Source: Phycisphaeraceae bacterium (lineage in GTDB: Bacteria; Planctomycetota; Phycisphaerae; Phycisphaerales; UBA1924). Taken from it: DNA of 7,894 bases. Below are positions 1 to 5,702 of the stretch, piece after piece. A program made the position numbers and the translations under genes. A model generated the notes under the pieces. That model did not search any database. It was not told the DNA's origin and worked only from the letters and a program-made list of their open reading frames with translations. The stretch lies in the NCBI GenBank assembly GCA_020639195.1, contig JACKHB010000007.1, positions 1 through 7,894 of the forward strand, given 5' to 3'. Each line of letters begins with the position of its first letter. Position 1 is the stretch's first letter.

Positions 1-1
1 C

Positions 2-343
2 CTCATCTGCGTGGTCACGCACGGCGAGATCAGAGTGCTCGCGAAGCGTAACGGCTGGGGAACGAAGAAGCACGCCGCGCTCGACGAAGCCCTCGCCGCC
101 CTCGTCACGGTGGACATCCAACACCCACAGGTGATCGACGCATACGTCGAGATCGACCTCGCGTCGCAGGCCCACGCCGACGGCGCCCGCAGCATGGGCA
201 AGAACGACCTCTGGATCGCGGCGGCCGCCAAGGCCGCAGGCGCGACCCTGCTGACGACCGACAAGGACTTCGAGCACCTGGTCGGCGTCCAGGTGCGCGG
301 TGAGATCATCGACCCATCGAGCGTGGGCGCTACTGGCCAATGA
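2..343 (+). CDS. PIN-domain ribonuclease toxin (VapC-like), 5' end outside window
   Basis: The frame is open from the window edge (reading L-I-C-V-V-T-H-G-E-I) to the TGA at 341-343, so this is the C-terminal ~113 residues of a longer protein. PIN-domain hallmarks are visible: the acidic residue in V-T-H-G-E, then KNDLWIAAAA with its conserved Asp, then LLTTDKDFEHL with further acidic residues. VapC-type PIN proteins are Mg2+-dependent ribonucleases and usually the toxin half of a type II toxin-antitoxin pair, with the antitoxin immediately upstream. That gene, if present, lies outside the window. The N-terminal Asp of the active site also lies outside, so intactness cannot be judged. It could instead be a solitary PIN protein. 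Family assignment is strong; the role as a toxin is inferred. Confidence 0.85.
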   Translation, partial: LICVVTHGEIRVLAKRNGWGTKKHAALDEALAALVTVDIQHPQVIDAYVEIDLASQAHADGARSMGKNDLWIAAAAKAAGATLLTTDKDFEHLVGVQVRGEIIDPSSVGATGQ

Positions 344-849
344 TTCGGTCGGTCAGGGCGAGCACTGTTGGCTTCTGCGTCGACGCAACGCGGTGTCCTG
401 ACGGCAGCCCCAGCTGACACGAGGGGGCGGGCGCGTCGCGCCTGGAGGCCCGCTGGTGCGACGAAAGGGGCGTGGGTGCGTTGGGTCCGGCGAGCCCGAT
501 TGGCCGTCCGGCCCGGAACTTGAAGTGTGATCGTCCCTACCCCTCCCCCGGAACGGTCGATGCGCCGCGTGACCAGGCGGAATCCCCCATGGCGGATGGA
601 CACCCTGTGTCAGTCAGTGCGGCGACCGGGTGTCGGTTGCCTTGAGCTATTGGTCAACTGTGAGTACACTTCGGCGACCCTTGGGCCAGTGCTCCCTGGC
701 GCAGAATCTGTCGGTATCGATGTTCGGGAGTAGAGGAAAGGTCGGGCGTATGCTCGTGCATTGTGCCGATGAGGTATGGCGGGGCCTGGATGAGCGCTTC
801 AGATGGTGGGCTGATTTGTGTATGAAATTCTGTGGGTGAGAGGGACGGG
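344..849. other. Gene-free stretch upstream of the CHAT gene
   Basis: About 500 bases separate the PIN gene from the CHAT gene. The short open frames here have no recognisable motif and no good ribosome binding site. The first part (to about 530) is as GC-rich as the flanks. From about 630 the composition shifts to the more moderate GC of the CHAT gene, which may mark the left edge of an acquired segment. Apart from a weak promoter candidate at 642-670, I see no RNA gene, terminator or repeat. Confidence 0.6.
642..670 (+). promoter_or_regulatory. Possible sigma70-like promoter for the CHAT gene
   Basis: TTGAGC at 642-647 and TACACT at 665-670 are separated by exactly 17 bases, each matching four of six consensus positions. 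It would leave a leader of about 170 bases before the ATG at 850. It lies where the GC content drops, so chance matches are more likely than in the flanks. Weak candidate only. Confidence 0.25.
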
Positions 850-2871
850 ATGAACGTGACCACTTTGCTGACCGTGTGCCGCGTGGACTCAAGCCGAGGT
901 TTACAGGCTTCGAGGGTGGCGGTCATTGACTCGCTGAACGCTCTGGCCTGCGATCCGCCGGCCCAGATGGAGTCGTTCGCCGAAGACCTGATCGGCGGCT
1001 TTCGGTCGGCAGCCGCGAACGCAACGGCGCCGGGAGACAGGAATGCATGGCGGTACCTCCAGTTCGTTGCCTCGATCTTGCCGATGGTGGCGGCTAGCCG
1101 TCAAGGGCGCTTCGGAGTGGCGTTCGACTTTGTATCGCTCGGGCTCTCGGAGTCCGAGCGCGGACCGCGAGGTACGGTCGAAGTAACCAGGTTCGCGGAG
1201 TGGCTCGCCACCCCCATCGTCTCCCGGAGTCCGTTGCTTGAGGACCTCCTTTCCTGGGGGAGCGGCTTCTGGTACCTCGCGTGGGCAGGTGGCGCCTACA
1301 CTGGGGCGGGGGTCGCAATGAAGGATCTCTTCAGTGGGCTCCTTTTGTGTCCATTCTGGACATTCCAGGATGGTGTTTCTGCAATGGGCAACTTTGGCGA
1401 GTGGCTCATCGAATCGAACACCGACTTGGAGCAAGCCCGTGAAGTCGGCGCGGCCCTCGAGCGCGCTCGCGAAACCTGCGGTGTGTCGCAGATTGGCGTT
1501 GAGTGCGCCCTCTACGTCCAGGGCCGACTCGGCCGCATTGCGGGGATTGACCGAACCGCATCGGCGGCCCACGCGCGCAGGCATCCATCGGCTCAGGTCC
1601 GCCTTCAGGTGGCCGTGGGGGACTGGCTCGGCAGAGCAGGCTCCGTCGAAGACCTGCTGAGGGACTGTGCCGACGCCCAAAGCGAACTCGACCGTGCCAG
1701 GGAAAGCACGGAACAGAAACGCGAAGTCCTATTCCGAGTTCTTAATCCCGTCGTTCACAATCTGGCGCGGGCTGGAAGACATGGAGACCTCCTTCGCGTA
1801 CTCGGGGCCTGGAACTACCTGCCCGGAGACCTGGATTCGCCTCAGGTGCTTGTCCCTTGGGCAGCCGGTGGGGCCATGCTCGTCCTCCCGTCAGGAAAGG
1901 TGCGAAGGGGCGCGGAAGCGGATCTCCGCACTGTTGTAGACGCCTACAATCACTTCAGGCAGGCGACGATCGTGGTCCGTGGCGAAGACTATGAGCCGGG
2001 ACTTCCCGGTCGGCCCGGGCTGGTCACCGGCGATGGGAGCGCCGAGTACGCGAAGAGGATCGATGCACTGATCGAGGGGGTGGGGATGGTCGGTGATTCG
2101 AGCGTGCCATTGAGCACTGTCCCAGTTGAAGGGCATCCGTTCCAGACGGTGATGGCGGCACGGGGTCGCGGTATGTCGCCATGGTCGGTCAGTTTCAGGA
2201 CTCCCAATCCCGATGCGCCGATTAGAAAGGTCGCAATTGTCGTCGCCGATCCATTGATGGAGTGTCTCGAGGCTGTTCACGTAGAACGGATTTTTGCGGC
2301 GACGGGTGCGGAGGTCTGCCGTGTGCGTCCAGGCGACTGCAGTGCCGGTGCTTTTCGAGATGTTTGGTGTGATCCTAGCAACGATGTGGTTTGGGTGTCA
2401 GGCCACGGAGACTTCGACGGTCGGGCACCAAGCGGCGCGAGCATCGTTCTCGGCGAGGACGGTGTGCCTTTCTCGTCTGTTCGTGGCTGGGAGCTTCCCC
2501 AACGGCGATGTCGACGGCTCGCGGTGCTGAACGTCTGCTACGGGGGCGCCGCAGCAGCCCTCGAGGGATTGGGAGGAATGGGGCTGGCGACTGCGGTAGC
2601 CGGTCGTGGTCAGGCAGTCGCAAGCCATCTCTGGAACTCCCATTGGCTCAGCGCCTCCTGCTTCGGGGTGCTGTTTGCAGAGGCACTCTGCGGTCGAGGC
2701 TTCTTTGAGGCATTCGAGAACGCGTGCGATGCGCTAAGGCAAGGCGCTCCCTCGATTGAGGCGCGTTTGCGCGCCTGCGACGCCGCCGACCTTGCGGATC
2801 GCGTGAGGAACAACAGTTCATTGGATTGGGCCGACCTCGCCGTGTGGGGCTCGCCCTGCTTTCTTCAGTAA
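850..2871 (+). CDS. CHAT-domain (caspase-like) protease with a long helical N-terminal region
   Basis: The 673-residue product ends in a CHAT domain, a clan CD cysteine protease fold related to caspases and separase. The catalytic His is in V-W-V-S-G-H-G (H519) and the Cys in L-A-V-L-N-V-C-Y-G-G (C563). It is followed by A-V-A-S-H-L-W, matching the V-x-S-L-W strand of the family, and by a helix E-A-F-E-N-A-C-D-A-L-R. The roughly 450 residues before it are mostly helical, with repeat-like stretches around 240-325, but I recognise no named domain; they may sense or bind a partner. No signal peptide or clear membrane anchor is seen, so it is probably cytoplasmic. I chose the ATG at 850, preceded by GAGAGGGACGG, over the in-frame GTG at 832, which has no Shine-Dalgarno sequence. 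GC is visibly lower than in the neighbours, suggesting transfer. CHAT proteases often act in defence or programmed death by cutting a partner, but no partner gene is adjacent. Domain call strong; substrate and role unknown. Confidence 0.88.
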   Translation: MNVTTLLTVCRVDSSRGLQASRVAVIDSLNALACDPPAQMESFAEDLIGGFRSAAANATAPGDRNAWRYLQFVASILPMVAASRQGRFGVAFDFVSLGLSESERGPRGTVEVTRFAEWLATPIVSRSPLLEDLLSWGSGFWYLAWAGGAYTGAGVAMKDLFSGLLLCPFWTFQDGVSAMGNFGEWLIESNTDLEQAREVGAALERARETCGVSQIGVECALYVQGRLGRIAGIDRTASAAHARRHPSAQVRLQVAVGDWLGRAGSVEDLLRDCADAQSELDRARESTEQKREVLFRVLNPVVHNLARAGRHGDLLRVLGAWNYLPGDLDSPQVLVPWAAGGAMLVLPSGKVRRGAEADLRTVVDAYNHFRQATIVVRGEDYEPGLPGRPGLVTGDGSAEYAKRIDALIEGVGMVGDSSVPLSTVPVEGHPFQTVMAARGRGMSPWSVSFRTPNPDAPIRKVAIVVADPLMECLEAVHVERIFAATGAEVCRVRPGDCSAGAFRDVWCDPSNDVVWVSGHGDFDGRAPSGASIVLGEDGVPFSSVRGWELPQRRCRRLAVLNVCYGGAAAALEGLGGMGLATAVAGRGQAVASHLWNSHWLSASCFGVLFAEALCGRGFFEAFENACDALRQGAPSIEARLRACDAADLADRVRNNSSLDWADLAVWGSPCFLQ

Positions 2872-2925
2872 AATCGACCTGTTCAGGCAAAGCGACCAGC
2901 GAGACACTACACTTCGCCTTGTCTG

Positions 2926-3170
2926 GAGCGAAGGGGTCAGGACGATCACATTTCGCCTTCTTTGTCAGCCCTGTGCGTCTCGCCCCCCGATCCCCCGGAT
3001 GATCGCTCGCTGGCCCGATCGCACGTCGCCGCCGTCGCGGCTCGGACACGAACATCGATCGCGCGGCACCCGTTCCCGACCGGGTCGCTGAAGTACGCTG
3101 CCGGCTGCGGGGCCTCGGCGCCCAACGCGCGCGGCGCCGTCGACGTCGGCATCAAGCCGATCGCACTCTC
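2926..3170 (+). repeat. Repeat A, copy 1: decayed VOC gene 3' end with REP-like head
   Basis: This is the first of three same-orientation copies (others at 4100 and 4556). The head, from CGAAGGGGTCAG at 2929, is identical over 28 bases in all three, and GCGAA/TTCGC forms a short inverted repeat around it. Spacing is unchanged between copies over the whole unit, to about 3165 against copy 2. Read on the minus strand, 3034-3110 encodes F-S-D-P-V-G-N-G-C-R-A-I, resembling the C-terminus of the intact VOC protein at 5298-5702 (F-C-S-D-P-F-G-N-G-F). About 43 of 55 bases match by hand alignment. The copy lies between the CHAT gene and the broken PIN toxin start. Confidence 0.85.
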
Positions 3171-3256
3171 TCTGTGCGGCCCTCGCACCGCCGGCCGCGC
3201 GTCGGCGGGCCCGCGGTTGATGCGCAAGCCGGGCCCGCGTCGAAGAGGACAGCCAC
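3152..3256 (-). pseudogene. Remnant of a PIN toxin start, partner of the Phd antitoxin
   Basis: One base after the antitoxin stop codon a GTG at 3256-3254 begins V-A-V-L-F-D-A-G-P-A, which fits the first beta strand and first catalytic Asp of PIN-domain toxins (V-L-x-D-A-G-P type). The likeness ends after about ten residues. The frame then reads low-complexity sequence, enters repeat A copy 1 and stops at TGA 3154-3152 after 34 codons. The 1-base gap to the antitoxin is typical of TA operons. I infer that the toxin was lost by deletion or recombination at repeat A, leaving only its start. The match is short, so the family call is tentative. Confidence 0.5.
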
Positions 3257-3257
3257 C

Positions 3258-3533
3258 TCAGTCGAAGTCAGCGACGGGCCGCGGCGCACCTCGTTCGGCC
3301 ACGATCCGTCCGAGCGCCTCAGCCAACTCGTCGGTGTCGTCTTGGTCGACGAGGCCCAGGAGGCTACCTCGGGGGCCTCGCGGCCCGCGCGGTGTCTCGA
3401 ACTCGGCGAGCGGCACGATGGCCGCCACCGGGCGGCCCTCGCGCGTGATCACCGTCGGATCTCCTGCCGCGGCTCGGCTCATGCACTCGGCGAAGCTCTT
3501 CTTGGCGGCGGCGACCGAGAGCGACTTCTTCAA
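3258..3533 (-). CDS. Phd/YefM-family antitoxin (prevent-host-death type)
   Basis: This 91-residue protein matches the Phd/YefM N-terminal DNA-binding fold: S-V-A-A-A-K-K-S-F-A-E-C, then a short turn and V-I-T-R-E-G-R-P-V-A-A-I-V-P-L. The C-terminal part (roughly 55-91) would be the toxin-binding tail. Between them sits a P-R-G triplet repeated three times (48-56), perhaps from replication slippage. The start is TTG at 3533, preceded on the minus strand by GGAGG four bases away; no ATG is available in the conserved region. Such antitoxins neutralise a toxin and repress their own operon. Here the toxin immediately downstream is reduced to a start, so this is a solitary antitoxin. It may survive as a regulator or as protection against a related toxin elsewhere. 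Its first codons lie inside repeat B copy 1. Confidence 0.85.
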   Translation of the reverse strand: MKKSLSVAAAKKSFAECMSRAAAGDPTVITREGRPVAAIVPLAEFETPRGPRGPRGSLLGLVDQDDTDELAEALGRIVAERGAPRPVADFD

Positions 3534-3658
3534 ACGACCTCCAACAAGGCGCGGCTGTCCGTTAGGACCAACTTGGCGACGAGACTTCGGATGGTCAAGA
3601 CGGCCGTCAGGTGCGGGCGAGGGCAGGGGTCACTCGGCCTGGAGTCGTGCCACACGAT
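3518..3658 (-). repeat. Repeat B, copy 1: upstream region and first codons of the Phd antitoxin
   Basis: These 141 bases match 4349-4489 without gaps, with about 20 mismatches by hand count; the first 26 bases are identical. Read on the minus strand the repeat includes the 5' leader, the GGAGG ribosome site, the TTG start and codons M-K-K-S-L of the antitoxin. A TTGACC (minus strand, at 3598-3593) is conserved in both copies and could be a -35 element, but no good -10 is seen at the right spacing. Confidence 0.88.
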
Positions 3659-3702
3659 GGGCCGCGCGCCCGGCGGCGGGGCGGCCCGCTGCGACCGCGT
3701 GC

Positions 3703-3718
3703 TAGCCTGTCGGCCATG
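3703..3718 (+). promoter_or_regulatory. Possible leaderless promoter at the Uma2 start
   Basis: TAGCCT at 3703-3708 fits the TANNNT -10 pattern and lies seven bases before the ATG at 3716. No Shine-Dalgarno sequence precedes that ATG. This arrangement fits a leaderless transcript starting at or next to the ATG. No -35 element is evident. Confidence 0.3.
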
Positions 3719-4094
3719 AGCACGCCGCTGACGACCGCCGACGAGCCCGAGCCCATGAGCCTGGAGGCGTGGGCCGCGCTGCCGTCCGACGCGCTCGGGG
3801 AGCTCGTCGATGGCCGGTTGGTGCAGGAGGAGGCGCCGGACTGGATCCACGAGGAGGTCATCGCCTGGTTGATCAGTGCCCTGCGCCCGTGGGTGCGCGC
3901 TCGGGGTGGGCGGATTGGTGGCTCGGGTGCGCGCATCGTGGTCGGCGAGCAGCGCGGGCGGCGCCCGGACGTCGTGGTCTTCTTGCAGAGTCGACCCGAG
4001 CCGCGGGGGATGATCACCGCCGTCCCGGACATCGTGATCGAGGTGATCTCGCCGACGCCCGCGGATCAGCGGCGCGACCGCGTCGAGAAGCTCG

Positions 4095-4140
4095 CCGGAC
4101 GAAGGGGTCAGGACGATCACATTTCGCTTTCTTCGTCCGG
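4095..4140. repeat. Perfect 10-bp inverted repeat at the head of repeat A copy 2
   Basis: CCGGACGAAG (4095-4104) and CTTCGTCCGG (4131-4140) are exact reverse complements, separated by 26 bases holding most of the conserved repeat A head. Copies 1 and 3 keep only the inner GCGAA/TTCGC arms. The structure resembles REP-like palindromes mobilised by RAYT transposases, but no such transposase is in the window. Confidence 0.7.
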
Positions 4141-4345
4141 CCGGCGCGTCTCGGCCCCGATTCCTCCGGCTGATCGCTCGCTGGCCCGATCGCGCCTCGC
4201 CGCCGTCCCGGCTCGGACACGAACACCGATCGCGGGGCACCCGTTCCCGACCGGGTCGCTGGAGAACGTGGCCGGCTGCTGGACCTCGGCGCCCAGCGCG
4301 CGCGGCGCCGGCGCCTTGGGTCTCAAGCCGATCGCAGTGCCCCTA
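4100..4345 (+). repeat. Repeat A, copy 2
   Basis: Same orientation and spacing as copy 1. The head CGAAGGGGTCAG starts at 4100, and likeness to copy 1 extends to the T-C-A-A-G-C-C-G-A-T-C-G-C-A block ending at 4336. The minus strand again encodes a VOC tail, Q-Q-P-A-T-F-S-S-D-P-V-G-N-G-C. It interrupts the Uma2 gene on its left and meets repeat B copy 2 almost directly on its right, whereas copy 1 is separated from repeat B copy 1 by the antitoxin gene. Confidence 0.87.
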
Positions 4346-4348
4346 TCC

Positions 4349-4489
4349 AGAGCGACTTCTTCAAACGACCTCCAGCAAGGCGCTCCTGCCCGCTCGTACC
4401 CCCTTTGCGACCAGACCTCTCATGGTCAAGACGGCCGTCAGGTGTGGGCGACGGCACGGGTCACTCGGCCTCGAGTCTTGCCACCCGAT
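4349..4489 (-). repeat. Repeat B, copy 2: antitoxin leader with only five codons left
   Basis: Gap-free match to 3518-3658. On the minus strand it keeps the GGAGG ribosome site, the TTG start and codons M-K-K-S-L of the Phd antitoxin, then diverges at once into W-I-G-A-L and repeat A copy 2. It is therefore a duplicated antitoxin locus from which the coding body (about 345 bases in copy 1) has been deleted. Confidence 0.85.
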
Positions 4490-4555
4490 TGGCGGCTCGA
4501 TGAGGTGCCGGGTTGCCCAGGCCTGGCCCTCGACATCGACGCGCTCTGGACAGTA

Positions 4556-4770
4556 GAGCGAAGGGGTCAGGACGATCACATTTCGCTGTCTTCATCCGCC
4601 CGGCGCGTCTCGCCCCCGATTCCACCGGCTGATCGCTCGCTGGCCCGATCGCACCGAGCCGCCGTCGCGGCTCGGACACGAACATCGATCGCGCGGCACC
4701 CGTTCCCGACCGGGTCGCTGGAGAACGTGGCCGGCTGCTGCGCCTCGGCGCCCGGCGCGCGAGGCGCCCC
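4556..4770 (+). repeat. Repeat A, copy 3
   Basis: The head CGAAGGGGTCAG starts at 4559, directly after the Uma2 C-terminal tail. Spacing is identical to the other copies as far as the GGCGCC at 4763-4768. Beyond that it diverges: copies 1 and 2 share about 28 further bases that this one lacks. The minus strand encodes Q-P-A-T-F-S-S-D-P-V-G-N-G-C-R-A-I and is in frame with the broken VapC fragment immediately to its right. Confidence 0.87.
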
Positions 4771-4948
4771 GACGTCCACCCATCGGAGCTGCTGCCGCAG
4801 GTTGGCGTACTCGTCCGTCAGGAGGCGTCGGCGACGCGACCCGGTGGGAAGGAGCTCCAGGCCGTAGCGGATCTCCGCTGTGTCGTAATGCGGCCGCGTC
4901 GGCCTGCATGAGGTCCGACGGGGCGCAGGGATCCAGGACGATCTTCAA
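4771..4948 (-). pseudogene. vapC: VapC (PIN-domain) toxin gene with internal deletion, truncated at repeat A
   Basis: A TTG at 4948-4946 overlaps the antitoxin stop (TTGA) and begins M-K-I-V-L-D-P-C-A-P-S-D-L-M-Q, matching the VapC N-terminus V-L-D-T-x-V-x-S-x-L-M with its catalytic Asp. About 15 codons later the likeness stops. A second VapC block appears in another frame: T-A-E-I-R-Y-G-L-E-L-L-P-T-G-S-R-R-R with the conserved Glu, then L-L-T-D-E-Y-A-N-L-R. The family normally has some 25-30 residues between these blocks, so an internal out-of-frame deletion is inferred. The C-terminal half, including the N-D-x-x-I-A-A motif, is missing. The second block runs in frame into the VOC tail of repeat A copy 3. 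No active ribonuclease can be made from this locus. Confidence 0.75.
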
Positions 4949-5208
4949 GACGGCGGGGTCGAGCGGCTTCGACGGTCGGATCGAATGACGTCCATCATCT
5001 CGCCTGCGCCTGCGCGCAGCTCTTCGAGGTCTTCGGGCGATAGCCGCTCGTCGGCGAAGGAGCCCTCGGGCCACTCGCCGCGGTCCTGTTGGACGAGTCC
5101 CCGGCACGCGTCGACGGTGAGCCGGTTGCGGCTGCTGCCCCGCTGCTTCGCGAGCTCGTCGAGCTTCTCGAGGAGACCCTGGGGCAGGTGCAGGTTCGTG
5201 CGCGCCAT
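4945..5208 (-). CDS. Ribbon-helix-helix (CopG/VapB-like) antitoxin
   Basis: This 87-residue protein opens with M-A-R-T-N-L-H-L-P-Q-G-L-L-E-K-L-D-E-L-A-K, a beta strand then helix typical of RHH DNA-binding domains. It continues S-S-R-N-R-L-T-V-D-A-C-R-G-L-V with the second helix. The acidic stretch R-L-S-P-E-D-L-E-E-L-R (about residues 55-65) fits a toxin-binding tail. The ATG at 5208 is preceded on the minus strand by AAGGAG six bases away, a strong ribosome site. Its stop overlaps the TTG start of the vapC pseudogene, the usual translational coupling of a TA pair. RHH antitoxins dimerise, bind the operon operator and block the toxin. As the toxin is broken, this antitoxin is orphaned; it looks intact. 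The family call is strong; cognate pairing rests on adjacency and overlap. Confidence 0.85.
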   Translation of the reverse strand: MARTNLHLPQGLLEKLDELAKQRGSSRNRLTVDACRGLVQQDRGEWPEGSFADERLSPEDLEELRAGAGEMMDVIRSDRRSRSTPPS

Positions 5209-5297
5209 GGTGAACTCCTTGCCCTACCCGAACATACCTGGGCGGTCAGGGTCGCGCGAAGGGCGGTGGCCGTGTGGCGCACGGCGCCGCCCCACCA

Positions 5298-5702
5298 TCA
5301 CCCCGCTTCCGCCCGCTCACCGATCACGCAGAACCCGTTGCCGAAGGGATCGCTGCAGAACGCGGCGGGCCGCGGCCCCACGTCGCGGAACACGCGCTCG
5401 ACCGCGCCGCCTTCGGCGCGCACTCTCGCGATCACCGCGTCGAGGTCGCGGACGTGCAGGTCCATGTGCACGGGCGTCCAGTGGCGGTCGTAGCGGCGGG
5501 GGTCGGTGCTGGCTTCCGAGCTGGGGGTGCCGGCGGGCTTGGCGTGCATGCAGACGGTCAGGTTGTTCGCGTCGAGGATGGCCATCGACGGGAACGGTCG
5601 GGCCGTCTCGACGAAGCCGAACACGCGGCCGTAGAAGCGCAGGCCGGCGTCCAGGTCGGGGACGTCGATGCTCAGATGCACGCTCGGCCGGCCGTCAGCC
5701 AT
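5298..5702 (-). CDS. VOC-superfamily (glyoxalase/bleomycin-resistance-like) protein
   Basis: This 134-residue protein has the VOC pattern. An N-terminal strand S-V-H-L-S-I-D-V-P-D-L-D-A-G-L-R-F-Y (H9 a possible metal ligand) starts the first beta-alpha-beta-beta-beta module. The second begins W-T-P-V-H-M-D-L-H-V-R-D-L-D-A-V (H79), and the protein ends with F-C-S-D-P-F-G-N-G-F-C-V-I-G-E, the family's D-P-x-G-N motif. VOC proteins are metal-dependent lyases, isomerases, dioxygenases or drug-binding proteins; no substrate can be named. The ATG at 5702 lies inside the end of the upstream SRPBCC gene (8-base overlap), so the two are probably co-translated. The same C-terminal coding sequence recurs, decayed, in the three A repeats at 2926, 4100 and 4556. 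Probably cytoplasmic. Confidence 0.85.
   Translation of the reverse strand: MADGRPSVHLSIDVPDLDAGLRFYGRVFGFVETARPFPSMAILDANNLTVCMHAKPAGTPSSEASTDPRRYDRHWTPVHMDLHVRDLDAVIARVRAEGGAVERVFRDVGPRPAAFCSDPFGNGFCVIGERAEAG

Larger units (their letters stand above)
3716..4867 (+). pseudogene. Uma2-family endonuclease gene, broken by repeats A and B
   Basis: Codons 1-127 from the ATG at 3716 match Uma2 (DUF820), a PD-(D/E)xK-type nuclease family common in large genomes. The fold's key residues are present: R-R-P-D-V-V-V-F (D85), V-P-D-I-V-I-E-V-I-S-P (E109) and V-E-K-L (K125). The family then normally continues with a Y-x-x-x-G-V-x-x-Y-W-L-V-D segment, but here the frame runs into repeat A copy 2 (from about 4097) and B copy 2. 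At 4490-4558 the same frame returns to a Uma2-like C-terminal tail, V-P-G-C-P-G-L-A-L-D-I-D-A-L-W, before repeat A copy 3. The frame stays open through the repeats until TAG at 4865-4867. Roughly 40-50 central residues of the family are missing, so this is not a clean insertion. A stable long product is unlikely, and the nuclease fold is probably incomplete. Confidence 0.78.

Noticed and set aside
832..849. Upstream GTG start for the CHAT protein
   Set aside because: The GTG at 832 is in frame but has no Shine-Dalgarno sequence, whereas the ATG at 850 has GAGAGG at a good distance and the six extra residues look non-coding.
2962..3719. Plus-strand frames covering repeat A1 and the antitoxin
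   Set aside because: They run antisense to the Phd antitoxin and through a decayed repeat, with no recognisable domain.
3530..4240. Long minus-strand open frame opposite the Uma2 gene
   Set aside because: It is antisense to a clear Uma2 coding region, Arg/Pro-rich and without motifs; its shared C-terminal segment with 4361-4579 is explained by repeat B.
2926..4770. CRISPR array
   Set aside because: The three repeat A copies are over 200 bases long and irregularly spaced with coding remnants between them; no short repeat-spacer pattern exists.
5209..5260. Promoter for the RHH antitoxin
   Set aside because: A TATGTT and a CTGACC are present on the minus strand but only seven bases apart, and no better pair or operator palindrome was found.
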